From contig CAJTGE010000007.1 in NCBI GenBank assembly GCA_910575795.1, positions 826 to 64,825 on the forward strand: a stretch of DNA of 64,000 bases, written 5' to 3'. Source of the DNA: Clostridiaceae bacterium. GTDB lineage: Bacteria > Bacillota > Clostridia > Lachnospirales > Lachnospiraceae. The notes below the pieces were generated by a model. The model had not been told where the DNA came from, made no database searches, and saw only the letters and a list, made by a program, of their open reading frames with translations. Of this stretch, positions 1 through 9,155 are shown piece by piece. The translations under genes were made by a program, and so were the position numbers. Numbering within the stretch: the stretch's first letter is position 1; every line of letters starts with the position of its first letter.

Positions 1-1
1 C

Positions 2-568
2 CACCCGGCCAGCCCCTATGCAATCAGCAAGGCGGGGACGGATCTGCTGGGAAGATACTATGCGCAGGCGTACGGGATGACGGTGATGACAACGCGGATG
101 TTCACCCACACGGGGCCGAGGCGGGGCGACGTGTTCCACGAAAGCACCTTTGCCAAGCAGATCGCCATGATTGAGGCCGGCATGATTGAGCCGAAGGTGC
201 TGACCGGGAATTTAAAATCGCTGCGGACCTATGCGGATGTGCGGGATGCGGTCCGGGCGTACTATATGCTTGTAACCGTAAATCCGGCGGCAGGGGAGTA
301 TTACAACATCGGCGGGACGTATACGTGCGAGGTGGGCGACACGCTGAATACGCTGCTGTCCTACAGCACGAGGAAGGATGAGATAGAGATTGTGACGGAC
401 CCGGAGCGGCTGCGCCCGATTGATGCGGATCTGCAGGTGCCGGACTGCACAAAATTTAAGGAGCATACCGGCTGGGAGCCGGAGATCCGCTTTGAGACAA
501 CGATGCATGATTTACTGGATTACTGGAGGGACAGGGTTAAGAGAGGGGAGGTATTTCTCAGGAGGTAA
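2..568 (+). CDS. NAD-dependent epimerase/dehydratase, GDP-mannose dehydratase/reductase-like (5' truncated by window)
   Basis: The reading frame is open from base 2, so the gene began before the window; about 188 C-terminal residues remain. The first residues contain SPYAISK, the YxxxK catalytic pair of short-chain extended dehydrogenases, followed by RMFTHTGPRRG and a substrate-domain segment RTYADVRDAVRAYYML typical of GDP-4-keto-6-deoxymannose reductases and GDP-mannose 4,6-dehydratases. The Rossmann GxxGxxG would lie upstream of the window. The family makes activated deoxysugars for surface polysaccharide. Substrate is inferred from family resemblance only. It is not obviously in an operon with anything downstream: the next gene runs the other way. 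Confidence 0.8.
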   Translation, partial: HPASPYAISKAGTDLLGRYYAQAYGMTVMTTRMFTHTGPRRGDVFHESTFAKQIAMIEAGMIEPKVLTGNLKSLRTYADVRDAVRAYYMLVTVNPAAGEYYNIGGTYTCEVGDTLNTLLSYSTRKDEIEIVTDPERLRPIDADLQVPDCTKFKEHTGWEPEIRFETTMHDLLDYWRDRVKRGEVFLRR

Positions 569-737
569 AATGGAACAGAGGGAGTATTATCTGCAAATAA
601 GGATGAATATAAGCAGCCTGTGGAATTTGAATTAAAATGAAAAGTGAATAGGGATTAACAAAAAAATAAATCAAGATTTGTGTATTTCAGGAACTGGAAA
701 ATGGTATTTAATTCTACAGATTCAAATATCCGGCTGC

Positions 738-757
738 CTCCCGGACCCGTCCGGGAG
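738..757. terminator. GC-rich hairpin between convergent genes
   Basis: An 8-bp perfect stem (CTCCCGGA paired with TCCGGGAG) with a short loop sits between the convergent epimerase and Uma2 genes. There is no T-run on either strand, so it is at best a weak or factor-assisted terminator. The remaining sequence between the two genes (569-737) is AT-rich with nothing recognisable. Confidence 0.3.
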
Positions 758-770
758 ACTTAGCAGCAGG

Positions 771-1328
771 CTACAGCTTAAGTTCTGTAAAGTCAATCCA
801 CATATCATCATAGATGCCAGGCTTTATTCTGTCCCGGAAAGTGTAGGGCTTGGCCTTGAATTTTTCTTTTTCCAGAACATACACATACACCGATTGCTCT
901 GTCGGATTTACGATCCAGTATTCTTTTACTCCGGCGTTCATGTAAAGGTTCAGCTTGTAAACATAGTCATGGCTGGAGTTTGCCGGAGAAACGATTTCTA
1001 TTATCCAGTCCGGCGCTCCTGTGCAGCCCCTGTCAGTCAGTTTGTCTAAATCGCAGATCACGCTGATATCCGGTTCCACCACGGTCTTAGAGTTATCTTC
1101 AAAAAGCTTAACAGCAAACGGAGCCGGGTAGACTTTGCAGTCCCCTCTCTTCCCGTCAATATAATAGGCAATTTTTTTAAATATAAAGCCAAGTATTTCC
1201 TGGTGCATTCTGCTGGGAGCTGACATATAATAGATTTGGCCGTTTATCAATTCGGCTCTGATATTCTCCGGCAGGCTGTAATAATCATCTTCCGTGTACG
1301 TACTTGCGTAAGCTGGCGCATCAGACAT
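771..1328 (-). CDS. Uma2 family (DUF820) restriction-endonuclease-fold protein
   Basis: This 185-residue protein matches the Uma2/DUF820 family of PD-(D/E)xK-fold proteins. It has an N-terminal segment with RAELINGQIYYMSAPS, the acidic VEPDISVICD and PDWIIEIVSP motifs that form the nuclease-like centre, then YKLNLYMNAGVKEYWIV near the C-terminus. The family is very common in cyanobacteria and scattered in Firmicutes; its physiological role is not settled. The start is supported by AAAGGAG about nine bases upstream on the minus strand. It is monocistronic and leftward, unlike everything around it, which fits an accessory gene. Confidence 0.85.
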   Translation of the reverse strand: MSDAPAYASTYTEDDYYSLPENIRAELINGQIYYMSAPSRMHQEILGFIFKKIAYYIDGKRGDCKVYPAPFAVKLFEDNSKTVVEPDISVICDLDKLTDRGCTGAPDWIIEIVSPANSSHDYVYKLNLYMNAGVKEYWIVNPTEQSVYVYVLEKEKFKAKPYTFRDRIKPGIYDDMWIDFTELKL

Positions 1329-1587
1329 TAATCATGCTCCTTTCTGGCGATAAATCAGCAATCATTTTGCAGAGTAACTTACTTAAGGCTTTCGATCCTC
1401 CATCCGTTTAGCAAGGGCACCCTCTGTTAGTACGAAGCATATTACAAATAAGTTCACTTGTCAAGTGCCTGAGAAAGCTGATGGAAGCGTTTTTCTGTCG
1501 GATATCAAAACTTCCCCTGGCGGCCCCTCCCGCTCCCTCGCTTTTTCCCGCTCCCCCTTCACACCCCCCTTCCGCAAGATTTCCCCA

Positions 1588-1617
1588 TTGCCATCCCCCC
1601 GCCTCCTGTGGTATAAT
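1588..1617 (+). promoter_or_regulatory. Predicted sigma-70-type promoter for the coenzyme A operon
   Basis: TTGCCA (1588-1593) and TATAAT (1612-1617) are 18 bp apart, about 150 bp before the first gene of the pan/coa operon. The rest of the 1329-1769 gap is pyrimidine-rich and shows no gene I would defend. Confidence 0.5.
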
Positions 1618-1769
1618 ATCCCCTGGATAGTATTCCTCAGGAAACTATACCAGGACAAACCAAAAACTTGTTAGCAGATCCATTCGATTTCCGCAAGGGT
1701 CTCCGGTGAAACTTATATCGCTTATGAGTAGGATTTCATGAGGGCGTCGCCTGGAAGGAGGGTGACAGG

Positions 1770-2627
1770 ATGAGGATCGGATTTGTAGGTGCAGGGAAAG
1801 TTGGCTTTACTCTGGGAAAGTACATGTCGGAACGCAACGTGTGTGTATCCGGATTCTACAGCAGAAGTATGGAGTCGGCCAGACAGGCATCCATTTTTAC
1901 GCATACAAGGTATTACGAGACGCTTAAAGAGATAACGCAGTCGAGTGACGCCTTATTTCTGACGGTCCCGGACGGGGCCATCGGGGAGGTATGGGATTCT
2001 TTAAAGCGGTATTCACTGACAGGCAAGTTGATTTGTCACTGCAGCGGCGCGATGACATCCGCCGTATTTTCTGAGATCGGCCAGACGGGAGCGTTTGGTT
2101 ATTCTATCCATCCTTTGTTTGCAGTCAGCAGCAGGCTGCAATCGTATCAGGAGCTTTCCAAAGCATATTTCACAATTGAAGGGCCGGAGAAGTATCTTGC
2201 GTTCTGGCGGGATTTTCTGGAAGGGCTGGGCAATCCGGTGCGGATTTTGAAGCCGGAACAGAAGATTCTCTACCACTGCGCGGCTGTCTTTGCCAGCAAT
2301 CTGGCGGCCGGGCTCTATGAGATGGGGGTCCGTCTTCTTATGGAGTGCGGGTTTGACAGGGAGAGCGGCGAACAGGCGCTCGGCCCTTTGTTTACCGGAA
2401 ACTGCCTGTCCGTGGCGCAGAAAGGGCCGCTAAAGGCCCTGACAGGGCCGGTGGAACGGGCGGATCTGGGCACAATCGAAAAGCATCTGGGCGCGCTTTG
2501 CGGGCCTGAGCGGGATTTGTACCGGGGTTTATCCGGCGTTCTGGTTGAAATAGCGAAACGGAAGCATCCGCAGCGGGATTATGAACCGTTATCACGATTA
2601 TTAGAGGAAGAATGGAGAAGAGAATGA
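1770..2627 (+). CDS. panG: Rossmann/DUF2520 reductase, probable PanG-type ketopantoate reductase
   Basis: The 285-residue protein starts with a dinucleotide-binding GFVGAGKVG loop and continues with a DUF2520-type C-terminal helical domain, the architecture of the PanG family. PanG is an alternative NAD(P)H-dependent ketopantoate reductase described in Francisella and some Firmicutes that lack PanE. Here it heads an operon that supplies every other step from ketoisovalerate to phosphopantetheine except a PanE, so the missing reduction of ketopantoate to pantoate is most simply assigned to it. The ribosome site GGAGG lies just upstream. Its stop overlaps the panB start as ATGA. Function is inferred from family and position. 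Confidence 0.8.
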   Translation: MRIGFVGAGKVGFTLGKYMSERNVCVSGFYSRSMESARQASIFTHTRYYETLKEITQSSDALFLTVPDGAIGEVWDSLKRYSLTGKLICHCSGAMTSAVFSEIGQTGAFGYSIHPLFAVSSRLQSYQELSKAYFTIEGPEKYLAFWRDFLEGLGNPVRILKPEQKILYHCAAVFASNLAAGLYEMGVRLLMECGFDRESGEQALGPLFTGNCLSVAQKGPLKALTGPVERADLGTIEKHLGALCGPERDLYRGLSGVLVEIAKRKHPQRDYEPLSRLLEEEWRRE

Positions 2628-3451
2628 AACACACAGTCGCTACATTTAAAAAAGCTAAAACAGAGGGCAGGAAGCTCTCCATGCTGACCGCTTATGATTA
2701 TTCGACCGCGAGGCTGATGGACGAGGCGGGGATTCACGGGATTCTGGTGGGGGATTCGCTGGGAAATGTGATCCTTGGCTATGGGGACACGGTTTCGGTG
2801 ACCATGGAGGACATGATCCATCACGGCGCGGCCGTATCGAGAGGGGTAAAAAACGCGCTTCTGGTAGTGGATATGCCGTTTCTGTCGTACCAGACGTCGG
2901 CGTATGACGCGGTGGTGAATGCGGGAAGGCTGATGAAGGAGGGGCGCGCCCATGCGGTAAAGCTGGAGGGCGGCCGGGAGATGGTTCCCCAGATACGGGC
3001 GATTGTCCAGGCAGGGATCCCGGTCATGGGCCATCTGGGACTGACGCCGCAGGCGATCCATGCGCTGGGCGGCTATAAGGTGCAGGGAAAGGACGAGGCG
3101 GCGGCCAGAAAGCTTTTGGAGGACGCAAAGGCGCTGGAGGAGGCCGGCGTGTTTGCCATTGTCCTGGAGTGCGTGCCGTCCGCCCTGGCCGGCCTTATCA
3201 CAGAGGCCGTGTCGGTTCCCACGATTGGGATCGGGGCCGGGGCCGGCTGCGACGGCCAGATTCTGGTGTATCAGGATATGCTGGGCATGTTTTCGGACTT
3301 TACCCCCAAATTTGTCAGGCGTTACGGCGAGGTGGGGGAGGCCATGAAGGCCGCCTTTGCATCCTACATAGAGGACGTGGGCCAGGGAACCTTTCCGGGG
3401 CCGGAGCATGGCTACCAGATAGCGGATGAAGTGATTGAGAAATTGTATTGA
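2624..3451 (+). CDS. panB: 3-methyl-2-oxobutanoate hydroxymethyltransferase
   Basis: PanB makes ketopantoate from ketoisovalerate and methylene-tetrahydrofolate. The protein begins [12 protein letters not shown] and shows the family hallmarks [40 protein letters not shown] and MGHLGLTPQ, with the metal and substrate region [17 protein letters not shown] toward the end. It is a TIM-barrel enzyme of normal length (275 residues). I chose the ATG at 2624 over the in-frame ATG at 2612 because it forms an ATGA overlap with the preceding stop and has GGAG seven bases upstream. It is co-transcribed with panG and panC. Confidence 0.95.
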   Translation: MKHTVATFKKAKTEGRKLSMLTAYDYSTARLMDEAGIHGILVGDSLGNVILGYGDTVSVTMEDMIHHGAAVSRGVKNALLVVDMPFLSYQTSAYDAVVNAGRLMKEGRAHAVKLEGGREMVPQIRAIVQAGIPVMGHLGLTPQAIHALGGYKVQGKDEAAARKLLEDAKALEEAGVFAIVLECVPSALAGLITEAVSVPTIGIGAGAGCDGQILVYQDMLGMFSDFTPKFVRRYGEVGEAMKAAFASYIEDVGQGTFPGPEHGYQIADEVIEKLY

Positions 3452-3478
3452 TGATCCGGGAAAGGGCAGGGACAGGAC

Positions 3479-4354
3479 ATGAAGGAAGGAAAGACAAAAG
3501 CTTTTATTATAGAAGAAACCGTAAAAGGCGCGCGCGCGCAGGCCGCGGCCTGGAGAAAGGAGGGGCTTCGCGTGGGGCTGGTTCCCACCATGGGATACCT
3601 GCATGAGGGCCACAAAAGCCTCATCGACCGGTCGGTCAGGGAGAATGACCGGACGGTGGTGAGTGTGTTTGTAAATCCCATCCAGTTTGGCCCCGCAGAG
3701 GATCTGGAGAGTTATCCGAGAGATCTGGAGGCGGACTGCGCGCTCTGCCGGGAAGCCGGCGCGGCGATGGTCTTTGCGCCAAAGGCGTCGGAGATGTACG
3801 CGGAGGATTTTTCCACCTATGTGGATATGCAGGACGTGTCAGCAGAGCTGTGCGGAAAGAGCCGCCCCACGCATTTTAAGGGCGTGTGTACCGTGGTGAG
3901 CAAGCTGTTTCACATTGTGGCCCCGGATCGCGCGTATTTTGGTGAAAAAGACGCCCAGCAGCTCGCGGTGATCCGCCGGATGGTCCGGGATTTAAATATG
4001 GATCTGGAGATCGTGGGCTGCCCGATCGTGCGCGAGGCGGACGGCCTGGCCAAATCGTCGCGCAATACGTATCTGTCAGAGGAGGAGAGGAAGGCCGCCC
4101 TGTCGCTGAGCCGGGCCGTCGCGGCCGGAAAGGCTATGGCAGAGGGCGGCGAGCAGGACGGGGAGAAGATCCTGGAGGTGATGCGCGGGATCCTTTCAGC
4201 AGAGCCCCTGGCGCGGATCGACTATGTGGAAATGGTCAAATGGGACAGCATTGCGGTTCATCACCGCCTGGACTGCCCGGTACTCGCGGCGGTTGCCGTA
4301 TTTATCGGGAAGACAAGGCTGATTGACAATTTCATATGGGAGCCGGCGTTATAA
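3479..4354 (+). CDS. panC: Pantothenate synthetase
   Basis: PanC joins pantoate and beta-alanine with ATP. The 291-residue protein carries the nucleotidyltransferase HxGH-type motif in VPTMGYLHEGHKSL, the pantoate-binding VFVNPIQFGP segment, YFGEKDAQQLAVIRRMV and the KSSRNTYLS loop. The N-terminus is slightly longer than in many homologues. It lies 27 bp after panB, in the same operon as panD, which provides its beta-alanine. Confidence 0.95.
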   Translation: MKEGKTKAFIIEETVKGARAQAAAWRKEGLRVGLVPTMGYLHEGHKSLIDRSVRENDRTVVSVFVNPIQFGPAEDLESYPRDLEADCALCREAGAAMVFAPKASEMYAEDFSTYVDMQDVSAELCGKSRPTHFKGVCTVVSKLFHIVAPDRAYFGEKDAQQLAVIRRMVRDLNMDLEIVGCPIVREADGLAKSSRNTYLSEEERKAALSLSRAVAAGKAMAEGGEQDGEKILEVMRGILSAEPLARIDYVEMVKWDSIAVHHRLDCPVLAAVAVFIGKTRLIDNFIWEPAL

Positions 4355-4408
4355 ACGGAGCGGTTATTGATGCGCACAGGCGTCGGGAGAAAGACAGGAG
4401 CGATTGAA

Positions 4409-4813
4409 ATGAATATTACAATATTGAAAGGAAAGATTCACAGGGCTACGGTGTCAGAGGCCAGGCTGGATTATGTGGGCAGCATTACCGTGGATGAAGC
4501 CCTGATGGAGGCGGCACAGATCCGAGAGTATGAGCAGGTGCAGATTGTGGATATTAACAATGGGCAGCGCTTTGAGACGTATGTGATTGCAGGGGAGAAG
4601 GGCAGCGGCCTGATCTGCTTAAACGGCGCGGCGGCCCGCATGGTTCAGGTGGGGGATAAGATTATCATCATGTCCTATGCGGGGATGACGCCGGCAGAGG
4701 CGGACAGCCATGCGCCGAAGGTGGTATTTGTGGACGGGGAAAACCGTATAGCGCGGGTGACTTCGTATGAGAAGCACGGCCGCCTGGCTGATATGGAGGG
4801 GACGGCATGCTGA
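4409..4813 (+). CDS. panD: Aspartate 1-decarboxylase proenzyme
   Basis: PanD makes beta-alanine from aspartate through a pyruvoyl group created by self-cleavage. The self-processing Gly24-Ser25 bond is visible in [10 protein letters not shown]. The product is 134 residues from the ATG at 4409; the frame is open further upstream, but homologues start at [15 protein letters not shown]. The gene overlaps coaBC by seven bases, pointing to translational coupling. A dedicated decarboxylase next to panC completes pantothenate synthesis. Confidence 0.95.
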   Translation: MNITILKGKIHRATVSEARLDYVGSITVDEALMEAAQIREYEQVQIVDINNGQRFETYVIAGEKGSGLICLNGAAARMVQVGDKIIIMSYAGMTPAEADSHAPKVVFVDGENRIARVTSYEKHGRLADMEGTAC

Positions 4814-6123
4814 GCGGGAAAACGGTTGTTCTGGGAGTGACGGGCAGCATTGCGGCCTATAAGATCGCGGGCCTGGCCAGCCGTCTGGTGAAGCTGCGCG
4901 CGGATGTGCATGTCATTATGACGGAGAACGCCCTGAATTTTATCCATCCCACCACATTTGAGAGCCTGACCGGCAACAAATGCCTGGTGGATACATTTGA
5001 CCGCAATTTCCAGTTCCATATCGCGCACGTATCCCTGGCGCAGAGGGCCGATGTGCTGCTCGTGGCCCCGGCCTCGGCAAACAGCATCGCCAAGCTGGCC
5101 TGGGGGCTGGCGGACGACATGCTGAGCACCACGGCGCTGGCCATGAGCGGGCCGGTGCTCGTGGCCCCGGCCATGAATGTGCGTATGTACAATCAGCCGG
5201 TGGTTCAGGATAATCTGGCGCGCCTTCGGGAGTACGGGAAGATTATTATCCCCCCGGAGAGCGGCTATCTGGCCTGCGGCGATGTGGGGACCGGAAAGCT
5301 GGCGTCCGAGGATGTGCTGCTCAGCTATATTTTGAGGGAGATCGCATGCAAAAAGGATCTGTCCGGGATGCGCGTGCTTGTGACAGCAGGGCCCACGAGG
5401 GAGCCGCTTGACCCGGTGCGCTTTATCACGAACCATTCGACCGGGAAAATGGGCTACGCCATTGCCAGGCGGGCCATGCTCCGCGGGGCGGACGTTACGC
5501 TCGTCACCGGGTCGGTAAGCCTTGCGCCGCCGCCCTTTGTGCGCGTGGTTTCCGTGAACCGCGCGGAGGAGATGTTTGAGGCCGTGCGGGAGCGCTTTGA
5601 GGACCAGGATCTGATCATCAAGGCCGCGGCGGTGGCGGACTATGCCCCGCTTGCGATCCGGGACGAGAAGATCAAAAAGCAGGGCGGCGCGATGACGCTG
5701 GAGCTTGGCCGCACCCGCGATATCCTGGCCTGGCTCGGGGAGCGGGTAAAGCCCGGGCAGGCGCTGTGCGGCTTTTCCATGGAAACGGAAGCATTGCTGG
5801 AGCATTCCAGGGAAAAGCTCATAAAAAAGAAAGCGGATCTCATAGCCGCCAACTGCCTGCGGGAAGAGGGGGCGGGGTTCGGCACGGATACGAACCATCT
5901 GGTGCTGATTGGCCGTGACAGCGTGACGGATCTGCCCCTGCTTTCAAAGGACGGCGCGGCGGACCGCCTGCTGGATGAGCTGCGGGCGATCTGGGAGCAA
6001 AAAAACGGCGCGGGCGGCAGCGGAACCGACTTCTCCTGTCCGGGCGTCCGCAGAAGCGGCGCTTTTCCCAAAGAGGGACAGGACGCCGGGAAGGAGGAAA
6101 ACGCCGATGATCTTTGCGGTTGA
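4807..6123 (+). CDS. coaBC: Phosphopantothenoylcysteine decarboxylase / phosphopantothenate-cysteine ligase
   Basis: This is the bifunctional flavoprotein Dfp. The N-terminal CoaC half has [18 protein letters not shown] with the active-site histidine, VAPAMN and the GYLACGD loop with the catalytic cysteine. The C-terminal CoaB half begins near residue 190 with [20 protein letters not shown]. The last 45 residues or so are a low-complexity Gly/Arg/Lys-rich extension not needed by the family. That extension runs 17 bases into coaX, so it may simply reflect how the overlap evolved. The ribosome site is GGAGGGG. Confidence 0.95.
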   Translation: MLSGKTVVLGVTGSIAAYKIAGLASRLVKLRADVHVIMTENALNFIHPTTFESLTGNKCLVDTFDRNFQFHIAHVSLAQRADVLLVAPASANSIAKLAWGLADDMLSTTALAMSGPVLVAPAMNVRMYNQPVVQDNLARLREYGKIIIPPESGYLACGDVGTGKLASEDVLLSYILREIACKKDLSGMRVLVTAGPTREPLDPVRFITNHSTGKMGYAIARRAMLRGADVTLVTGSVSLAPPPFVRVVSVNRAEEMFEAVRERFEDQDLIIKAAAVADYAPLAIRDEKIKKQGGAMTLELGRTRDILAWLGERVKPGQALCGFSMETEALLEHSREKLIKKKADLIAANCLREEGAGFGTDTNHLVLIGRDSVTDLPLLSKDGAADRLLDELRAIWEQKNGAGGSGTDFSCPGVRRSGAFPKEGQDAGKEENADDLCG

Positions 6124-6889
6124 TATCGGAAACTCGAATCTGGTGATCGGGCTTATGGATGAGGAGAAGAAGATTTCCTTCCAGGGGCGGATCCGCACGG
6201 ATCGCAGGTGTACAAAGGAGGAGTTCATGGTGGCGGTCCGGACGCTTCTGGATATCTACCATGTCCGTGCAGAGGGGGCGGACGGCGTGATCATTTCCTC
6301 TGTGGTCCCGGATTTAACGGATCTGGTGCGGGAGGGCATGGCCATGCTGACCGGGGTGAAGCCCCTGGTGGTAGGCCAGGGCATCAAGACCGGGATCCGC
6401 ATCGCCACGGATCACCCGGCCAGCCTCGGATCGGATCTGGTGGTGGACGCCGTGGCGGCGGCTGAGGAATACCCGGGGCCGGCGGCGGTCTTTGACCTGG
6501 GCACAGCCACGACCTGCTCGGTGATTGATAGGAAGCGCGCTTACTTAGGGACGCTGATCATGCCGGGCATCGGTATTTCCCAGGAGGCGCTGTCCGAGCG
6601 GGCGGCCCAGCTCCCCCATATCCGCTTTGAGCGGCCGAAGCACCTGGTCGGGAAAAATACCGTTGAGAGCATGCAGAGCGGGCTGGTGTACGGAAATGCG
6701 GCCATGATCGACGGCCTGATTGAGCGGATCGAGGAAGAGCTTCATGAGAAGGTGACTGCCATCGCGACCGGCGGCGCGGCAAAGCGGATCGTCCCGCACT
6801 GCCGCCGGGAGATTGTCTGTGATCCGGATCTGCTGCTCAAGGGGCTGTGGTATCTGTACTATAAGAACCGCGGGAATGGAGGCGGTTAA
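6107..6889 (+). CDS. coaX: Type III pantothenate kinase
   Basis: CoaX phosphorylates pantothenate, the first committed step to coenzyme A. The 260-residue protein has the ASKHA-fold phosphate loops [10 protein letters not shown] at the N-terminus and FDLGTATTCSVID in the middle, plus the family DLVVDAVAA motif. The start at 6107 is set by AAGGAGGAAA just upstream and by the family N-terminus; the frame is open 132 bases further upstream but that part overlaps coaBC. Putting the kinase last in a pan/coa operon gives every step to phosphopantetheine except the unlinked CoaD and CoaE stages. Confidence 0.95.
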   Translation: MIFAVDIGNSNLVIGLMDEEKKISFQGRIRTDRRCTKEEFMVAVRTLLDIYHVRAEGADGVIISSVVPDLTDLVREGMAMLTGVKPLVVGQGIKTGIRIATDHPASLGSDLVVDAVAAAEEYPGPAAVFDLGTATTCSVIDRKRAYLGTLIMPGIGISQEALSERAAQLPHIRFERPKHLVGKNTVESMQSGLVYGNAAMIDGLIERIEEELHEKVTAIATGGAAKRIVPHCRREIVCDPDLLLKGLWYLYYKNRGNGGG

Positions 6890-6973
6890 GGGGGGATCAG
6901 GAAAACACGGGGGCGGCTGATGCGCCGGATGCGTATGCCCGCCTTATCTGAACTGCTGCTGAAACTGTAGGTT

Positions 6974-7131
6974 AGGAACTGTCTCGAAATAACTTCCCAT
7001 ATTCCTTGTATTTTTCTCCGACAGCACTGCTCAAAAATCAGTTACATAGCCCGCTATGCGCCTGATTTTTGAGCAGCACTCTCGAAGAAAAATCCTGCGG
7101 AATAATGGGAAGTTATTTCGGGACAGTTCCT
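6974..7131. repeat. Repeat C1, 158-bp near-perfect long palindrome
   Basis: The two ends are almost exact inverted copies (AGGAACTGTCTCGAAATAAC at the left, its complement with one mismatch and one indel at the right), and the middle is also palindromic around CTGCTCAAAAATCAG. Transcribed, it would fold into a single long hairpin. It contains no gene. A remnant of the left end recurs at 8974-8996. It abuts a half copy of repeat A. Confidence 0.8.
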
Positions 7132-7211
7132 TAGCGTCCGCTGCGCTTTTCTCCGAGCGGGAGCGGGGTTCCGTTGGGTTTGAATCGGACTCTGGCGGCC
7201 CTCTCACGACA
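7132..7211 (-). repeat. Repeat A4, half copy of dispersed palindrome A
   Basis: This matches the right half of the full copy at 33721-33858: GTCCGCTGCGCTTTTCTCCG, GGGAGCGGGGTT, then a degenerate end and CTCTCACGA. The other half is missing and replaced by repeat C1, so one element appears to have inserted into or recombined with the other. Confidence 0.7.
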
Positions 7212-7257
7212 AACAACGCCCCACGATCGTTCATTTCGCTTAACTAACTGACATTGG

Positions 7258-7281
7258 TTCAGGTTGTCTGAACTGTTACAA
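7258..7281. repeat. Repeat D1, short dispersed hairpin
   Basis: GGTTCAG, a loop, then CTGAACTGTTAC. Two further copies occur at 11593 and 16439. It is intergenic and has no T-run, so it is not a standard terminator. Confidence 0.6.
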
Positions 7282-7319
7282 CAACTGTAATAAAATCGTA
7301 ATAAAAAGTTTAAAAATAC

Positions 7320-7349
7320 TTGACAGATTTTGCCATACCGAGGTACAAT
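7320..7349 (+). promoter_or_regulatory. Predicted promoter of the vanW-family gene
   Basis: TTGACA (7320-7325) and TACAAT (7344-7349) are 18 bp apart, about 50 bp before the coding start. The upstream 30 bp are rich in A and T, which could act as an UP element. Confidence 0.65.
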
Positions 7350-7407
7350 GGGGAACAGATCAGTACCACAAAAGAAATGAATAGAAACATGCAAAGGAAT
7401 GAATGAT

Positions 7408-8553
7408 ATGAACCCCATGCTTTACCACACCCCCATAGCAGCCCGTTTATCCCGTCTTTGCCGCTTTGTTTCCGGGGGCAAAAGGCTTCTGTCCGTGATT
7501 GGCGCCGCCTTGCTGCTCAGCTTTGTCTCCCCGTTTGCCAGCGCGGCAGACGAGACGGCGGAAGCATGGCAGGCCGTGTTTGACGCAGAGTATTATTATA
7601 ACCAGAATCCGGATCTGCAGGCTGCGATCGGAAATGATCCGCAGGCTCTGTTTTCCCATTTCATGTCGAGCGGCATGCGCGAGTGCCGTCCCGGAAATGA
7701 AGAATTTGACGTGAGAGCCTATGTGTTCTACAATCCGGATTTGGTGAATCAGTGTAAAACGGATATCGCCGCGTATTACAGGCATTATATGACTGCCGGA
7801 AAGGCAGAAGGGCGTATCTGCCAGCCGCAGGGAAACGAAAACGGCCGGATCGGTACATATACGACCAATTATAACAGCGCCATCCCCAGGGCGGTCAACG
7901 TATGCCTGGCGGCGCAGAGGATCAACGGCACAGTGCTGCAGCCGGGCGAACAGTTCTCGTTCAGCAATGCCGTGCAGCCGAGGAGGCTGGAAAACGGCTA
8001 TGTACTGGCTCCGGCAATCGGCGGCCAGGAGTATGGCGGCGGCATCTGCCAGGTATCCTCAACCCTGTATGCGGCGATGTGCCACGCTATGCTCCCGGCG
8101 TCGGAACGCCACCCGCATTCTTCCCCGGTGTCCTACCTGCCTGTGGGGCTGGACGCGACGATCTCCGAAGGGCATAAGGATCTCAAGTTTGTGAATCCCT
8201 ATCAGGAACCTCTTCTGATCCAGGCATCAGCGCAGGAGGGAAACCTCACGGTTACGCTGATCAGAGGCGAGGCGGCTATCGCAGAGATTCAGGCAGAGGC
8301 GGAAGCACAGGCAGCAGCAGAGGCGGAAGCACAAGCGGCGGCAGAGGCGGAAGCACAAGCGGCGGCAGCACAAGCGGCGGCAGAGGCGGAAGCACAAGCG
8401 GCGGCAGAGGCAGCAGCACAAGCGGCGGCAGAGGCGGAAGCACAAGCGGCGGCAGAGGCGGAAGCACAAGCGGCGGCAGAGGCAGCAGCACAGGCGGCGG
8501 CAGAGACAGGAGATGAGGCACAAACCGGCGGATCGGCGGGCGGGGCTCAGTAG
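7408..8553 (+). CDS. Secreted VanW-domain protein with Ala/Glu repeat tail
   Basis: A signal peptide (hydrophobic LLSVIGAALLLSFVSPFASA) is followed by two copies of a short NPDL-containing repeat (YYYNQNPDLQAA and VFYNPDLVNQ, roughly residues 50-140). A VanW domain spans about residues 150-285, with NGTVLQPGEQFSFSNAV, IGGQEYGGGICQVSSTLY and LDATISEGHKDLKF. The final 80 residues are an Ala/Glu/Gln repeat built on AAEAEAQ units. VanW proteins sit outside the membrane and are linked to vancomycin clusters in some species, but their biochemistry is not established. I chose the ATG at 7408 over 7399 because AAAGGA would touch the earlier one. Confidence 0.85.
   Translation: MNPMLYHTPIAARLSRLCRFVSGGKRLLSVIGAALLLSFVSPFASAADETAEAWQAVFDAEYYYNQNPDLQAAIGNDPQALFSHFMSSGMRECRPGNEEFDVRAYVFYNPDLVNQCKTDIAAYYRHYMTAGKAEGRICQPQGNENGRIGTYTTNYNSAIPRAVNVCLAAQRINGTVLQPGEQFSFSNAVQPRRLENGYVLAPAIGGQEYGGGICQVSSTLYAAMCHAMLPASERHPHSSPVSYLPVGLDATISEGHKDLKFVNPYQEPLLIQASAQEGNLTVTLIRGEAAIAEIQAEAEAQAAAEAEAQAAAEAEAQAAAAQAAAEAEAQAAAEAAAQAAAEAEAQAAAEAEAQAAAEAAAQAAAETGDEAQTGGSAGGAQ
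8280..8512 (+). repeat. Tandem 21-bp coding repeats (AAEAEAQ units)
   Basis: Units of the type GCGGCAGAGGCGGAAGCACAA repeat about ten times with drop-outs, giving heptapeptides AAEAEAQ or AAEAAAQ in the tail of the VanW-family protein. Unit identity at DNA level is high, so copy number is probably variable between strains. Confidence 0.85.
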
Positions 8554-8575
8554 TTTATAGTTTCTAAGCGCCATA

Positions 8576-8617
8576 AAAGGGATATCTGAAACGAAAATGC
8601 CCGGATGTCTCTTTTTT
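8576..8617 (+). terminator. Intrinsic terminator after the vanW-family gene
   Basis: AAAGGGATATCT pairs over 12 positions, counting G-U wobbles, with GGATGTCTCTTT, and ends in a run of six T. From here to 8970 the sequence is AT-rich with no gene I can support. Confidence 0.6.
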
Positions 8618-8973
8618 GGGTATTTAGAAAGTACGGTTCTGTTTTAGACCGCGCAGCCTGTTATCAGCAATAAATTTCTTTTTCCAGGTTTTTTCGGCCA
8701 TTCTACCTTCTTACCTCCCTGCATACAATAAAAAACATGCTTCGCAGATTTTCTATTGTCATGAAGAAAGATAATCTAAACTGCAAGATTCTTTCTCTCT
8801 TTTTCTGCTATTTTTTGTAAAACTGCATATAGCAGTGTAATATCTTGATTATATTTAGCTAAACGGATTTCCTTATTTACCGATAAAGTATATGTACTAT
8901 TCGTACAATAATTATGCTAAATATAAACCAGACACTACAGTAGTGCATCTGAATAAAAAAATTTGTTTCAATA

Positions 8974-8996
8974 AGGAACTGTTCAGAAATAACTTA
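8974..8996 (+). repeat. Repeat C2, left-end remnant of repeat C
   Basis: GGAACTGTTCAGAAATAACTT resembles the first bases of repeat C1 (GGAACTGTCTCGAAATAACTT). No right arm was found, so this is a fragment. Confidence 0.4.
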
Positions 8997-9155
8997 CAGA
9001 ACATATCGAACTGTACCAGCGGATTCAATTTCGGCGTAAAGAGAGCCGGGCTTGACATACCCATGCCGTAATCGTACAATGCAGGCAGAGAGGCATGGAA
9101 AACAGCACACAGGGGCGGACATAAAGCGGATATTAAAAATTTCAGGGAGAAATGT

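Noticed and set aside
1465-1674. An open frame in the pan operon leader
   Set aside because: It overlaps the predicted promoter, has no ribosome site and is low-complexity Ser/Pro.
6974-7131. Long palindrome as a tRNA, rRNA fragment or simple terminator
   Set aside because: No cloverleaf, no CCA region and no T-run; the arms are far longer than a terminator needs.
8227-8574. Leucine/cysteine-rich frames on the minus strand opposite the VanW tail
   Set aside because: They are antisense reads of the 21-bp coding repeat and have no independent support.
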